NCBI RefSeq assembly: GCF_001556105.1
Contig: NZ_LSIF01000042.1
Span: 1-60,432 of the forward strand
Length of the DNA stretch: 60,432 bases
Direction of reading: 5' to 3'
Source of the DNA: Pseudoxanthomonas mexicana
GTDB lineage: Bacteria > Pseudomonadota > Gammaproteobacteria > Xanthomonadales > Xanthomonadaceae
The notes under the pieces were generated by a model, which had not been told where the DNA came from, did not search any database, and saw only the letters and a program-made list of their open reading frames with translations. Below are positions 19,101 to 28,350 of the stretch, in pieces (position 1 is the stretch's first letter; every line of letters starts with the position of its first letter). The translations under genes were made by a program, and so were the position numbers.

Positions 19101-19210
19101 GGCGCGGCCGGTGGCGTGGTGTCCTGTGCCGTGGCGGCATGGATCACCGCCAGCAAGGCCAGGGTCAGGCTGCTCCGCAACGGTGCGGTGCGTCGGTTCC
19201 AGGTATACAT
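16133..19210 (-). CDS. TonB-dependent outer-membrane receptor
   Basis: A 1025-residue receptor. A signal peptide (about 1-28) and a Pro-rich linker precede a TonB-box-like LDKVTVVGSHI. The plug domain includes NLRSLGVGNTLVLLNGRRLV and the block MEILLDGAAAIYGADAVAGVVN. The large beta-barrel ends in the aromatic C-terminal ISRSF. This extended class in xanthomonads imports sugars, peptides or siderophores by TonB energy; the substrate here is unknown. Cysteines in extracellular-loop candidates (GCGVSLGNDLCL, GGCVSTPTYGDCS) may form disulfides. Genomic context with a dicarboxylate symporter and a secreted hydrolase suggests uptake of a hydrolysable organic-acid or amino-acid compound rather than iron, but this is inference. 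Confidence 0.93.
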   Translation of the reverse strand: MYTWNRRTAPLRSSLTLALLAVIHAATAQDTTPPAAPAPPPAPIEEPTTLDKVTVVGSHIQGASTTDALPVMVVGAEQIDAAGAISGDELMRTIPQMGDVLFDASNNPQTSNAARGDVNSVNLRSLGVGNTLVLLNGRRLVQHPTSQGTSDTGTVPVQSFNSNAIPVSGLDRMEILLDGAAAIYGADAVAGVVNTVLQSDFDGVSASTRYGGAEGTGMNEFEVNLFAGHNYDRGNVSAFLNYVDRSELMASDQDYTATDDLRALFADYPDFAGLASLDGRSSHTPWARLTVGPRAVIRSNGTAVTNTAGAFRVQPSSFGCGVSLGNDLCLASGNHNFNTTNREMRYDTRNGTSVRPSVERINLFLTGHHDLSDSVEAFGEVGFYRAVSEATQPPVVNLNSLWIPASNYWNPFGAATLPDGSPNPNRLPGLTGVSAAGLPVQMSNYRYVDTGFQRVRVENYQARFLAGLRGEWNGWNWETALLYSEAEAEDRSPNINMTKLQQQLALATPDAYNPFSGGCVSTPTYGDCSPSSQAAIDGIVFDLVRESRTTLTMADFKMSRGDLFSLPAGSVGMAFGAEARRETQRDDRDANLDGTYTFTDMVTGETNLSNVSAVSPNPDTRGSRNVGSAYVEFAVPLVSEDMGIPLVHRLDMQLAGRYEHYSDFGSVAKPKVALAWDLVDGVRVRGSYSEGFRAPNLEQTNATQYARLASGMDHIRCEADLRAGRIASFSACGQNTAGASLLVAGNPDLAPEESTNTSFGVVFQPTFVPERFGSFTFTVDRWKIKQEQIVGLLGAQTALTLDYLGRVDGGSNPLVVRAAPTQEDIDFFAGTGIAPVGQVTAINDRFINLQPQTAGGLDFGMDWSLRRTRFGSFSVNLNATRLLEFTRDPGDIVNALYAARAAGTIDPLTPLPDSTQLIGQNGRPEWRASGSLTWNKAAWRVGYSAQYMSSFEQPQLLGLSGDPWVVDQRLTHNLYGQYRFPDSTVVRLGVRDLTNEGPSLADGGYRGSLQTPWGRYWYVNISRSF

Positions 19211-19248
19211 CGTTCAGTCCCTCCTCTGAAGACGTGGTGCGGCCAGCG

Positions 19249-20604
19249 TCAGTCGGCCGTGAGTCGTGTCGGGTCGCCCGGGCCTGCGGCCGGATCGGGC
19301 GCGGCCGCGATCGGCGCGGACGGTCCGCCCAGCGCGCGCGCCAGCGCATCGCGGTCGAGCGCGTTCTCCCAGCGCGCGACCACCAGCGTGGCCACGGCGT
19401 TGCCGGTGAAATTGGTCAGCGAGCGGCACTCGCTCATGAAGCGGTCGATGCCGAGGATCAGCGCCATGCCGGCGACCGGCACTTCCGGAACGACGGCGAG
19501 CGTGGCGGCCAGCGTGATGAAGCCGGCGCCGGTGACGCCGGCGGCGCCCTTCGAGCTCAGCATCGCCACCAGCAGCAGCATGATCTGGTGACCGAGGCTC
19601 AACTCGGTATTGGTGGCCTGCGCGATGAACAGCGCGGCCAGCGTCATGTAGATGTTGGTGCCATCGAGGTTGAACGAGTAGCCCGTCGGCACGACCAGGC
19701 CGACCACCGACTTCGATGCGCCGGCGCGCTCCATCTTCTCCATCAGCGACGGCAGCGCGGACTCGGACGACGACGTGCCCAGCACCAGCAGCAGCTCGGC
19801 CTTGAGGTAGCGGATCAGGCGGAAGATCGAGAACCCGCACCACCACGACACCAGCCCGAGGACGACGACCACGAACAGCAGCGAGGTCAGGTAGAACGAA
19901 CCGACCAGCCACGCGAGGTTGACCAGCATGCCGACGCCGTACTTGCCGATGGTGAACGCGATGGCGCCGAACGCACCGATCGGCGCGGCGCGCATCAGGA
20001 TGTGCACCAGGCGGAACACCGGCGTGGTCAGCGCCTCCAGCAGGTTCAGCACCGGCCGGCCCTTCTCGCCGACCAGCGCCAGCGACAGGCCGAACAGCAC
20101 CGCCACGAACAGCACCTGCAGGATGTTGTCGCCCACCAGCGGGCTGACCAGCGTCTTCGGGATGATGTCCATCAGGAAGCCGACCAGCGACAGCTCGTGC
20201 GACTTCTGCACGTAGTCCTGCACCGCCGACTGGTCCAGGTCGGCCGGATTGATGTTCATGCCGGCGCCCGGCTGCACCACGTGCGCCACGACCATGCCGA
20301 TGACCAGCGCCAGCGTGGAGAAGAACATGAAGTACGCCATCGCCTTGGCGAACACGCGGCCCACCGTGCGCAGGTGGGTCATGCCGGCGATGCCGGTGAC
20401 GATGGTCAGGAAGATCACCGGCGCGATGATCATCTTCACCAGCTTGATGAAGGCATCGCCCAGCGGCTTCATCGATTCGGCCAGCGCCGGCTCGAAATGG
20501 CCCAGCGTGGCGCCCAGCACGATGGCCACGATCACCTGGACGTACAGCTGCCTGTACAGCGGCTGCTTCGGCGGCGGCACGAAGGGGGTATCGGCCAGAT
20601 GCAT
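19249..20604 (-). CDS. dctA: C4-dicarboxylate/cation symporter DctA
   Basis: A 451-residue dicarboxylate/amino-acid:cation symporter (DAACS) that imports succinate, fumarate, malate or similar acids. Family motifs are [34 protein letters not shown] (the serine-rich hairpin), [27 protein letters not shown], and [15 protein letters not shown]. Eight to ten membrane helices are evident. The frame extends far upstream, but ATG 20604 gives the canonical DctA start. It is divergent from a hybrid kinase whose sensor resembles DctB, which suggests the kinase controls it. It is the first gene of a probable operon with the receptor and hydrolase genes. Confidence 0.93.
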   Translation of the reverse strand: MHLADTPFVPPPKQPLYRQLYVQVIVAIVLGATLGHFEPALAESMKPLGDAFIKLVKMIIAPVIFLTIVTGIAGMTHLRTVGRVFAKAMAYFMFFSTLALVIGMVVAHVVQPGAGMNINPADLDQSAVQDYVQKSHELSLVGFLMDIIPKTLVSPLVGDNILQVLFVAVLFGLSLALVGEKGRPVLNLLEALTTPVFRLVHILMRAAPIGAFGAIAFTIGKYGVGMLVNLAWLVGSFYLTSLLFVVVVLGLVSWWCGFSIFRLIRYLKAELLLVLGTSSSESALPSLMEKMERAGASKSVVGLVVPTGYSFNLDGTNIYMTLAALFIAQATNTELSLGHQIMLLLVAMLSSKGAAGVTGAGFITLAATLAVVPEVPVAGMALILGIDRFMSECRSLTNFTGNAVATLVVARWENALDRDALARALGGPSAPIAAAPDPAAGPGDPTRLTAD

Positions 20605-20739
20605 GGGGAAACTCCGAACGGATGGCGACGCCACCCGGATCGGCGGCCGGCATGTTGTACCCCCGCTTCGCCGCCGCACCGATAACCTATTGGTACTAGC
20701 CCGCCCCGATGCTGCGCCGCACCCGTACACTGCGGCCCC

Positions 20740-23385
20740 ATGCTGCGCACCCGCCGCCTCCGTCAGACCCTGCTGGTCCTGCTGTCGATCCTTGGCGGTG
20801 CGGCGCTGGTGATGACGCTGGCCTACCACTGGGCAGGCGCGCGTGCGCAGCGCGCGGAAACGGCGCAGCTGGAACGCCAGCTCGACCTGCACGCGCAAGC
20901 GTTGCAGCAGCGCATCGACCGCTACCGTACCCTGCCGCAGGTGCTGGCGCAGGACCCCGACCTGCGCGCTGCGCTGCTCGCGCCGGTGGGCGATGCGCGC
21001 CGCAACGCGCTCAACCAGCGCCTGGAGGACGCCAACAGCGTGACCCGCTCGTCGACGCTGACGCTGATCGACCGCCATGGCATCGCACTGGCCGCGAGCA
21101 ACTGGCGCGAACCGACCAGCAACGTCGGCGAGGACTACAGCTTCCGCCCCTACGTGAAGCAGGCCCTGCGCGATGGCCAGGGGCAGTTCTACGGCATCGG
21201 CCTGACCACCGGAGAGCCGGGCTATTTCCTCTCGCAGGCGATCACCGGCGACGGCGGCGCGGTCATCGGGCTGATCGTCATCAAGATCGAGCTGGACGCC
21301 TTGGAACAGGAGTGGCTGCAGACGCCGGACATCGTGCTGGTCAGCGACGCGCACGGGGTGATCTTCCTCGCCAGCCAGGATGCCTGGCGCTACCGCACGC
21401 TGCGGGCGCTGACCGGCGCCGACCGCCGCGAGCTGGATGCCACCCGCCAGTACGCGCGGCAGACGCTGCGTCCGCTGCAGTGGCAGGACCTGTCGGCCCC
21501 GGGCGACGGCGCGCGGCGCGTGCAGCTGCGCGACCCGACGCTGCCCGCACCGGTGCTGTGGCAGTCGATGGCCCTTCCAGAGGAAGCCTGGCAGCTGCAC
21601 CTGCTGCACGACGCCTCGGCCATCACCGCGGCCGGCCGCACCGCCGCCATCGCCGCCGGTGGCGGCTGGCTGGCGTTGTCATTCCTCGCGCTGTTCATGC
21701 AGCAACGCCGTCGCATTGCGCTACTGCAGCGGCGCAGCCGCGAGGAACTGGAGGCCGTGCTGCAGCAGCATGCGAAGGAACTGCGCACCGCGCAGGACGG
21801 CATCGTGGAAGCCGCGCGCTCGGCCGACGCCGGCCTCAGCCGCAGCCTCGAACACCTGCCGCAGGGCGTGGTCATCATCGACGCCGACCTGCGTCTGGTG
21901 GCGTGGAATTCGCGCTACCTGGACCTGTTCCGCTTCCCGCCGGACCTGATCCACGTCGGCCGGCCGATCGAGGACGTGTTCCGCCACAACGCGCGCCGCG
22001 GATTGCTGGGTGCGGGCCCGGTGGAAGACGCGATCCAGCGTCGGCTCGAGCACCTGCGCAGCGGCAAGCCGCATATGCGCGAAAGCGAGAAGGACGATGG
22101 CGTGGTGCTGGAGATCCGCGGCAATCCGCTGCCGGACGGCGGCTTCGTCACCAGCTACGCCGACATCACCAGCTACAAGCACGCCGCGCGCGACCTGCGC
22201 TCACTGGCCGACGCGCTGGAACACCGCGTGGAAGAGCGTACCCGCGCGCTGGCCGACGCCACCCAGGCGGCGGAGAACGCCAACCGCTACAAGACGCGCT
22301 TCGTCGCCTCCGCCGTGCACGACCTGCTGCAACCGCTGAACGCCGCGCGCATGTTCGTCTCCGCGCTGCGCGGCCGCCTGCACGAGGACGACGCGCAGCG
22401 CATCGCCGACCATGTCGACAACGCGCTGACCGCGCAGGACGCGATCCTCAACAGCCTGCTCGACATCGCACGGCTGGAATCCGGTGCGCTGCCCACGCGC
22501 GTGCGCGACTTCGCGCTGGCGCCGCTGCTGGAGGCGCTGGCGCGCGAGTTCGGCATGGTCGCGGCGGAACGCGGACTGGTGCTGGACAGCGTGCGCACGC
22601 GCGTGATCGTCCGCAGCGACGAAGCGCTGCTGCGGCGCATCCTGCAGAACTTCCTGTCCAATGCGATCCGCTACACGCCGCGCGGACGCGTGTTGCTCGG
22701 CGTGCGCCGCACCGGCGACGGCGTGCGCATCGAAGTGCACGACCAGGGACCGGGCATCCCGGAGAGCCTGCAGGCGGAGATCTTCGAGGAGTTCCGCCGG
22801 CTCAACGACGGCGTCGTCAACGACCGCGGCGCCGGCCTGGGACTGGCGATCGTGGAACGCATCGGCCGCCTGCTCGGGCATCGCATCGGCCTGCGTTCGC
22901 AGCTGGGGTGCGGCAGCGTGTTCTGGGTCGAGCTGCCGCGCGGTGTCGCCGATGCGGTGGTCGCCGACAGTGCGCCGATGATGGCCGACATCGACGACGG
23001 CTCGCCGCTGCGTGGGCGTCGCGTGTGGTGCGTGGACGACGACCCGCGCGTCTGCGAAGCCACACGCGCGCTGCTGCAGCGCTGGGACTGCGACGTCGGC
23101 CTGGCCGCCGGCCCGACCGATGCCCTGGCGACCGCGACGACGGACGCAGCACCCGACCTGCTGTTGCTCGATGTGCGGCTGGGCGACACCGATGGGCCTT
23201 CGCTGTATGGCCTCCTGTGCGAGCGCTGGGGCAGCGCGCCGCCGGTGATCCTGGTCACCGCCGAGCGCGACGAGGCGTTGCGGGCACTCGCGCTGGAGAA
23301 CGGCTGGGGCTTCCTCGCCAAGCCGGTGAAACCCGCGGCGCTGCGCGCGCTGATGACCCAACTCCACGTGCGCCGCGCGCGCTGA
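20740..23385 (+). CDS. Hybrid histidine kinase with DctB-like periplasmic sensor, PAS and receiver domains
   Basis: An 881-residue protein. TM1 is at 11-30 and a periplasmic double-PDC sensor spans about 35-300. The segment [20 protein letters not shown] and GTT-like [15 protein letters not shown] match DctB-type C4-dicarboxylate sensors. TM2 is at about 302-320. A coiled segment and PAS domain (370-480) follow, then HisKA with phosphoacceptor His527 in [14 protein letters not shown], HATPase_c ([30 protein letters not shown]) and a receiver domain (about 763-875, [10 protein letters not shown] holding the Asp). The kinase core resembles the NahK/ErcS' group. It is divergent from dctA. A NarL-type regulator 940 bases downstream is the likely partner. 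Confidence 0.93.
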   Translation: MLRTRRLRQTLLVLLSILGGAALVMTLAYHWAGARAQRAETAQLERQLDLHAQALQQRIDRYRTLPQVLAQDPDLRAALLAPVGDARRNALNQRLEDANSVTRSSTLTLIDRHGIALAASNWREPTSNVGEDYSFRPYVKQALRDGQGQFYGIGLTTGEPGYFLSQAITGDGGAVIGLIVIKIELDALEQEWLQTPDIVLVSDAHGVIFLASQDAWRYRTLRALTGADRRELDATRQYARQTLRPLQWQDLSAPGDGARRVQLRDPTLPAPVLWQSMALPEEAWQLHLLHDASAITAAGRTAAIAAGGGWLALSFLALFMQQRRRIALLQRRSREELEAVLQQHAKELRTAQDGIVEAARSADAGLSRSLEHLPQGVVIIDADLRLVAWNSRYLDLFRFPPDLIHVGRPIEDVFRHNARRGLLGAGPVEDAIQRRLEHLRSGKPHMRESEKDDGVVLEIRGNPLPDGGFVTSYADITSYKHAARDLRSLADALEHRVEERTRALADATQAAENANRYKTRFVASAVHDLLQPLNAARMFVSALRGRLHEDDAQRIADHVDNALTAQDAILNSLLDIARLESGALPTRVRDFALAPLLEALAREFGMVAAERGLVLDSVRTRVIVRSDEALLRRILQNFLSNAIRYTPRGRVLLGVRRTGDGVRIEVHDQGPGIPESLQAEIFEEFRRLNDGVVNDRGAGLGLAIVERIGRLLGHRIGLRSQLGCGSVFWVELPRGVADAVVADSAPMMADIDDGSPLRGRRVWCVDDDPRVCEATRALLQRWDCDVGLAAGPTDALATATTDAAPDLLLLDVRLGDTDGPSLYGLLCERWGSAPPVILVTAERDEALRALALENGWGFLAKPVKPAALRALMTQLHVRRAR

Positions 23386-23406
23386 GGATCGATCAATGGC
23401 CCTGCG

Positions 23407-24321
23407 ATGCTGACCTACGTCATTCCCGTCCTCGCCATCGTGCTGCTGGGCGCCCTGCTGCGAAGGATGCGCCGCGTGCCCGATGGCCTGTTCCAGGCGA
23501 TGGAGTGGTTCTCCTTCTACGTCGCCTTCCCTGCGCTGCTGTTCGTCGGCGCCGCACGCCTGAAACTGTCCGCCACCGATGCGCTGGACCTGGCGCTGGC
23601 CTCGCTGCTGCCCACGCTGCTGCTGACCGGCGTGGTGCTGCTGGCGTTGCGGTTCGCGCCGCGCCTGCCCGATCCCAGCCGCTCGTCGGTGGTGCAGGGC
23701 GCGGTGCGGCCGAGCAGCTATTTCGGGCTGGCGGTGGCGGCGTTGCTGTTCCCGCCCGAGACCACCGCGATGGTGATGCTGGCGCTGGCGATCTGCCTGC
23801 CGGTGGTCAACGTCATCGCCGTGGTCGCGCTGGCGGTGTGGGGCAGCGGCGACGCCAGCGCGCGCGGCATCGCGCTGGCGCTGGCGCGCAACCCGATCAT
23901 CCTGGCGACGCTGGCCGGCCTGCTCTACAACCTCAGCGGCCTGCCGCTGCCGGTGGCGCTGGCCGCCACGCTCGACATCCTCGCCGACGCCGCCCTGGCG
24001 CTGGGCCTACTGTGCGTGGGCGGCGGCCTGCAGTTCAACCGCGACCATGTGCGCCCGCTGCTGCTCGGCGCGACGTCCGCGCTGAAGCTACTCGCCTTGC
24101 CGTTGCTCGCGGTGCTCGTCTGCCGCTGGCTGGGCGCGAGCGAGGCGGTGACGGTGGCGGCCTGCTTCTACGCCTCGCTGCCCACCGCGTCCAACGCCTA
24201 CATCATGGCGCGGCAGATGGGCGGCGATGCGCCGCTGATGGCGTCGCTGGTGACGTGGCAGACGCTGCTCGCCGCCGCGACGGTGCCGCTGGTCATGCAG
24301 CTGCCCGCCTGGCTGGGCTGA
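23407..24321 (+). CDS. AEC-family (auxin efflux carrier/MdcF-like) membrane transporter
   Basis: A 304-residue protein with about ten hydrophobic helices. AEC features include the conserved FYVAFPALLF segment, a mid-protein RxSSYFGLAV, the paired helix repeat beginning ARNPIILATLAGLLYNLSG, and FYASLPTASNAYIMA near the C-terminus. AEC proteins export or import organic anions; in bacteria MdcF takes up malonate. It begins 21 bases after the kinase gene with GAGGATC upstream, so it is probably co-transcribed and part of the same organic-acid response. The substrate is not predictable. Confidence 0.88.
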   Translation: MLTYVIPVLAIVLLGALLRRMRRVPDGLFQAMEWFSFYVAFPALLFVGAARLKLSATDALDLALASLLPTLLLTGVVLLALRFAPRLPDPSRSSVVQGAVRPSSYFGLAVAALLFPPETTAMVMLALAICLPVVNVIAVVALAVWGSGDASARGIALALARNPIILATLAGLLYNLSGLPLPVALAATLDILADAALALGLLCVGGGLQFNRDHVRPLLLGATSALKLLALPLLAVLVCRWLGASEAVTVAACFYASLPTASNAYIMARQMGGDAPLMASLVTWQTLLAAATVPLVMQLPAWLG

Positions 24322-24322
24322 G

Positions 24323-24967
24323 TCACTCGACCGGCGAGCCTTCCGGTTCCAGCGACTTCACCAGCACCGCCGCCTGCGTGCGGCTGTGGCATTCCAGCTT
24401 CTTCAGGATCGCGGTGACGTGCACCTTCACCGTGTTCTCGGCCAGGCCGAGTTCGTGCGCGATCTGCTTGTTGAGCAGGCCGTCGGCCAGGCACAGCAGC
24501 ACGCGGAACTGCTGCGGCGTCAGCTGCGCCAGGCGCGACGCCAGCGCGGCGTCCTGTTCCGAGCGTTCGACCGTCAGCGGCGGGAACCACGCACCGCCGT
24601 CCAGCACCGCGGTCACCGCCTCGCCGATGGTCTCGGCCGGCGACGACTTGGGAATGAACCCGGCCGCGCCGAACTGCTGCGCGCGGCGGATCACCCGCGG
24701 ATGCTCGTTCGACGAGATCACCACCACCGGCACCTCCGGATGCTCGCCGCGCACATGCAGCAGCGCCGAGAAGCCGTGCGCCCCCGGCATGGTCAGGTCC
24801 AGCAGCACCAGGTCGGTGTCCGGCCGCGCATCCAGCGCCTGGCCCAGGCTGGCCGCGCTGGCGACCTCGGCCACGGTGGCGCCGGGCAGCGCCCCGCGCA
24901 GCGCATGGGTCACCGCGGTGCGGAACAGCGGATGGTCGTCGGCGACGAGGATGGCGGGCGAACTCAT
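24323..24967 (-). CDS. NarL/LuxR-type response regulator
   Basis: A 214-residue two-domain regulator. The receiver (1-120) has acidic residues ADDHP, phosphoacceptor Asp in LVLLDLTMPGAHG, and Lys in FIPKSS. A LuxR helix-turn-helix follows (about 145-205: LTPQQFRVLLCLADGLLNKQIAHELGLAENTVKVHVTAILKKL). ATG 24967 (MSSPAILV) is chosen over an upstream in-frame start. It converges on the AEC transporter gene with one base between stops. I infer that it is the output of the nearby hybrid kinase and acts on dctA and related genes, by analogy with acetate-switch pairs such as MxtR/ErdR. Confidence 0.92.
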   Translation of the reverse strand: MSSPAILVADDHPLFRTAVTHALRGALPGATVAEVASAASLGQALDARPDTDLVLLDLTMPGAHGFSALLHVRGEHPEVPVVVISSNEHPRVIRRAQQFGAAGFIPKSSPAETIGEAVTAVLDGGAWFPPLTVERSEQDAALASRLAQLTPQQFRVLLCLADGLLNKQIAHELGLAENTVKVHVTAILKKLECHSRTQAAVLVKSLEPEGSPVE

Positions 24968-25015
24968 GGCACCAGTGTGCCATCGCGCACGCACGCGGCA
25001 CGTACCACTTTCTCG

Positions 25016-26254
25016 CTAGGCGGCCGGATCCAGCTTGTCCAGGCGGATCCGGTTGGCGAACAGCGAGAACGCCAGCATGCCGGCGAGGCCGTTGGCGCGG
25101 CTGACCCAGCTCGGCAGCCAGCGCGGCGGCGCCAGCACGCCCGCGTCGAACATCGGCTCGAACAGGGTCACGTCTTCCAGCGTCATCTTGCCGGCGAACA
25201 GGCGGCGGCACAGGCGCAGGCGGTCCTGCTGCAGCGAGCGGCGGAAGAACGTGTGCACGCCGATCAGCCCGCGCAGGTAGACGGTGTCCTTGGTGAATGC
25301 CGCGCCCCCCGACGTCGGCACACCACGGAACACGCGCTGCGCCGAGGAGAAGCTCTCCGCCGGGTTCTGTCCCGCATCGGTGAAGTAGCGGAACACCTCG
25401 ATGAAGTCGGCGCCGGCCAGCGCCATCGCCACCGCCTCGATGCGCAGGCTGATGCGCTTCATCCGCTCGATGTCGATGCTGCCGGTGATCTGCTCGGCGA
25501 ACGTCGCCAACCCCTCCTGCGTGGCGGTGACGCGCGGCGACGCCAGCGCCAGGCTCGGCAGCACCGCCTGCTCGCGCCCGTTCAATGCCGTCAGCGAATG
25601 CACCAGCGCCTCGTGCTGCAGCAACTGGCGGCGGTCGTAGTCGCTGAAGGCGGCGCCGTGGCGCAGGCGGATGCGCGTGGCGCCGGCGGCGGCCTTGGCG
25701 ATCAACTGGCGATCCAGTTCCACCGTGATGACGCGGCCGTCGAAGAAATCGTCCAGGTCCGCCTGCAGCTGCAGTTGCAGCGCGGTCGCCGACACCGGGA
25801 TCTGCTCTTCCGGCGACAGCAGCTCGTGATCGAGGTCGTTGGCGATGGCAATGAAGTGGCCGGCGGCATCGCGCGTGGTCGGGCCATCGCCCGGCAGGCA
25901 CTCTTCCGGCGTGCCGAACAGGGTGATCGAATGCGTCGTCACCGCCGGCGTACCCAGCGATTCCAGCAACTGCGCGGCGATGTCCCAGCTGTGCACCGAC
26001 TCGCGCAGGTAGCGGCCCAGCGGATGCGCCTCGTCGGCGGCGGCCGCGATGGCGGCGAGCTCGCGCCGCGCCTCGCCGAACTCGAGCCGTGGATAGTCGA
26101 TGACCGGCAACACCGGTTGCCCGCGCGCGACGCCGTCGAGGAACGGCGCCTGCACGTCGGCCGGCCAGCTGGCCAGGCTCAGCAGCTTGATGCCGCGCAC
26201 GGCCTTGACCAGGCGCGCATCGAGCGCGGCGTGATGGGCGATGTCAGGCTGCAT
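25016..26254 (-). CDS. DUF1704 protein, putative MATCAP-like zinc metallopeptidase
   Basis: A 412-residue DUF1704 protein, often annotated as flavohemoglobin expression-modulating QEGLA motif protein. Two motifs stand out: HEALVH at 214-219, an HExxxH zinc motif, and TQEGLA at 245-250, whose Glu could be the third ligand. The same HExxxH plus Glu arrangement is used by eukaryotic DUF1704 enzymes (MATCAP/TMCP tubulin detyrosinases), so peptidase activity is plausible. The bacterial substrate is unknown and the flavohemoglobin label rests on phylogenetic co-occurrence. ATG 26254 has GGAGG six bases upstream; an upstream GTG at 26275 is less likely. No signal peptide. Confidence 0.85.
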   Translation of the reverse strand: MQPDIAHHAALDARLVKAVRGIKLLSLASWPADVQAPFLDGVARGQPVLPVIDYPRLEFGEARRELAAIAAAADEAHPLGRYLRESVHSWDIAAQLLESLGTPAVTTHSITLFGTPEECLPGDGPTTRDAAGHFIAIANDLDHELLSPEEQIPVSATALQLQLQADLDDFFDGRVITVELDRQLIAKAAAGATRIRLRHGAAFSDYDRRQLLQHEALVHSLTALNGREQAVLPSLALASPRVTATQEGLATFAEQITGSIDIERMKRISLRIEAVAMALAGADFIEVFRYFTDAGQNPAESFSSAQRVFRGVPTSGGAAFTKDTVYLRGLIGVHTFFRRSLQQDRLRLCRRLFAGKMTLEDVTLFEPMFDAGVLAPPRWLPSWVSRANGLAGMLAFSLFANRIRLDKLDPAA

Positions 26255-26357
26255 GTGGGTCCTCCCGGGCGCCACTGTAGCCCAGCGTGCGCGATCGCCG
26301 GCACGGCAGGCTCTGCTCGACTATGCTCGACACTCATCCAACGGTTGCGGGGGCAGC

Positions 26358-27560
26358 ATGCTGGAGCTCGACGCAGTGCAGACCCTGGCCTTCGCCGGCT
26401 TGGCGCTCTTCCTCGGCTATGCGCTTTGCCGGGTAGTCCCGCTGTTCTCGACGTACAACCTGCCCGCACCGGTGATCGGCGGCCTGGCGGTGGCCCTGGC
26501 CGTGCTGGTCGCGCGCAGCCGCGACGTGACCCTGTTCACGCTGGACACCAGCCTGCAGGCACCGCTGATGATCGCCTTCTTCACCACCATCGGCGTCAAC
26601 GCCAGCGTGGCGCTGCTGAAGCTCAGCGGGCGTCAGGTGATCATCTTCCTGCTGCTCGCCACCGCGTTCGCGGTGGTGCAGAACCTGCTCGGCATGGCGG
26701 TGGCGGTGGGCTTCGGCCTGCATCCGCTGTTCGGCGTACTGGCCGGCTCCACCACGCTGACGGGCGGCCCGGCGACCGGGCTGGCGTTCGCGCCGCTGTT
26801 CGAACAGGCGGGGGTGACCGGCGCGGAATCGATCGCGGTGGCATCGGCGATGGCCGGCATCCTCTGCGGCGGCCTGATCGGTGGGCCGGTGGCCACCGTG
26901 CTGATCCGTCGCTACAAGCTGTACGGCGGCGTGCGCCTGGGTGCGCCGGACGAATCCGCGGCCGAGCCCGCCGGCGCGCGCGACACGCCCGATTTCGCCA
27001 CGCGCGAGTCCGGCGCCCTGAAGAGCATCGTGGTGATCCTGGTGGCGATGTGGCTGGGCGCCGGCGTCAGCGCGGGACTCACCGCGACCGGCATGACCTT
27101 GCCCGCCTACGTCGGCGCGATGATGGTCGGTGCCCTGATCCGCTACCTCGACGACCGCACCGGCTGGATCGGCCTGCCGGTGGCGACCACCGACCTGATC
27201 GGCAACGTCTGCCTGGCGCTGTTCCTCGCCGTGGCGCTGATGAACCTCAAACTGTGGGAACTGGCCGGCCTGGCCGCGCCGTTGCTGGTCAACCTGGGGC
27301 TGCAGGTGGCGCTGGTCGCGTTGTTCTGCGTGGTGGTGTTCCGCGTGATGGGCCGCGACTACGATGCCGCGGTGATGGGCGGCGGCTTCATCGGCTTCAT
27401 GCTCGGCACCACCGCGAACGCGATGGCGGTGATGCGCACCCTGGTCGAACGCTACGGCATGGCCCCGCGCGCGTTCCTCGTCGCCCCGCTGGTCGGCGCG
27501 TTCTTCATCGACTTCACCAATGCGCTGATCATCACCGGCTTCATCAATCTCTGGGAGTGA
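26358..27560 (+). CDS. gltS: Sodium/glutamate symporter GltS
   Basis: A 400-residue GltS importing glutamate with Na+. It has about ten TM helices in two inverted repeats. Conserved blocks are GYALCRVVPLFSTYNLPAPVIGG at the N-terminus, TTIGVNASVALLK, the glycine-rich reentrant loop GSTTLTGGPATGLAFAP, and the second-repeat loop FIGFMLGTTANAMAVMRTL. The reading frame is open back to 26241, but ATG 26358 with a GGGGG ribosome site starts at the family's MLELDAVQTLAF. It is divergent from the DUF1704 gene with 103 bases between. No regulatory motif was recognised. Confidence 0.95.
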   Translation: MLELDAVQTLAFAGLALFLGYALCRVVPLFSTYNLPAPVIGGLAVALAVLVARSRDVTLFTLDTSLQAPLMIAFFTTIGVNASVALLKLSGRQVIIFLLLATAFAVVQNLLGMAVAVGFGLHPLFGVLAGSTTLTGGPATGLAFAPLFEQAGVTGAESIAVASAMAGILCGGLIGGPVATVLIRRYKLYGGVRLGAPDESAAEPAGARDTPDFATRESGALKSIVVILVAMWLGAGVSAGLTATGMTLPAYVGAMMVGALIRYLDDRTGWIGLPVATTDLIGNVCLALFLAVALMNLKLWELAGLAAPLLVNLGLQVALVALFCVVVFRVMGRDYDAAVMGGGFIGFMLGTTANAMAVMRTLVERYGMAPRAFLVAPLVGAFFIDFTNALIITGFINLWE

Positions 27561-27644
27561 GGCCGGAATTCCCCTTGCGAGCCGCCGACGGGCATCGCTA
27601 TCGTGGCTCGCCCGCGGGGTGCGGGCTTACTGGAAGGGGATTCC

Positions 27645-28316
27645 ATGTCGATGTCATCCGGGCGCCTGCGCGCCCTGTTCCTGCTGCCCGCGCTTCTGCT
27701 GCTGGGCGCTTGCGCCACCAGCCGCAGCTATGTGCAGCTCGCGGTACCGTCGTCCGGCAGCCAGGTCGCCACGGAGGGCAAGGTCGCGGTCATCGAAACC
27801 ATCGTCGACCAGCGCACGTTCGAAGAGAACCCGCGTGACCCGAGCATTCCGTCGCTGAAAAAGGGCGCGTCGTATGCGCTTGATGCGGAAGGACGCCTGC
27901 AAGCCATCGCACGCAAGCGCAATGGTTACGGCAAGGCCATCGGCGACATCCAGCTGACGCCGCCACAGAGCGTTTCCACCATCGTCCGCGACCTGGTGTC
28001 GGATGGCTTGCGACAGCGGGGCTATCGCGTGCTCGCTGCCGATGCAGCCGCGCCTGCGGACGCCTTGCGGGTAAAGGTCGGCATCCAGGAATTCTGGGCT
28101 TGGCTCACGCCGGGCTTCTGGGTCGTCTCGATGGAATCGAAGATCAAGACCTCGATCACCTTCGAGGGAGGCGCGGTCCGCAGTGCCAGCGCCGCCGGCT
28201 ATGGCAGGAAGACGGCGCCGACCGGCCGCGAGGACAACTGGAAACAGGCCTACGACCGCGCGTTCGAGGACTACCTGCAGCAACAGAAAAAGGCGTTCGA
28301 CGACGCCGGACTGTGA
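27645..28316 (+). CDS. Predicted outer-membrane lipoprotein, YajG-like
   Basis: A 223-residue exported lipoprotein: charged start, hydrophobic core and lipobox LGAC with Cys23. The mature part has a mixed alpha/beta pattern with a VSTIVRDLVSDGLRQRGYRVL segment that resembles YajG-type lipoproteins, then a Trp-rich strand (EFWAWLTPGFWVVSMESKI). Function unknown. ATG 27645 has AAGGGGA upstream. The frame is open from 27603 but an upstream start would bury the signal sequence. It ends just before a perfect hairpin shared with convergent rsgA. Confidence 0.78.
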   Translation: MSMSSGRLRALFLLPALLLLGACATSRSYVQLAVPSSGSQVATEGKVAVIETIVDQRTFEENPRDPSIPSLKKGASYALDAEGRLQAIARKRNGYGKAIGDIQLTPPQSVSTIVRDLVSDGLRQRGYRVLAADAAAPADALRVKVGIQEFWAWLTPGFWVVSMESKIKTSITFEGGAVRSASAAGYGRKTAPTGREDNWKQAYDRAFEDYLQQQKKAFDDAGL

Positions 28317-28322
28317 GTCCGC

Positions 28323-28350
28323 CTGAGGCGCGCCGGATGGCGCGCCTCAG
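28323..28350. terminator. Perfect 12-bp hairpin between convergent genes
   Basis: CTGAGGCGCGCC at 28323-28334, loop GGAT, GGCGCGCCTCAG at 28339-28350. The right arm overlaps the rsgA stop codon. There is no T-tract, so termination would be Rho-assisted or the stem may simply block 3' decay of both mRNAs. Confidence 0.5.

Noticed and set aside
15809..19591. A 1260-codon plus-strand frame antisense to the TonB receptor
   Set aside because: The receptor on the minus strand has plug, barrel and signal features, so this frame is a shadow.
19249..21609. A 786-residue version of DctA starting far upstream
   Set aside because: The N-terminal 335 residues are antisense to the kinase gene; DctA proteins start like the ATG at 20604.
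20709..25019. A 1436-codon plus-strand frame over the kinase, transporter and regulator genes
   Set aside because: It is out of frame with the kinase and AEC genes, and Arg/Ala/Gly-rich without domains.
24386..27838. An 1150-codon plus-strand frame over the DUF1704 and gltS genes
   Set aside because: It is antisense or out of frame with recognised genes; no support.
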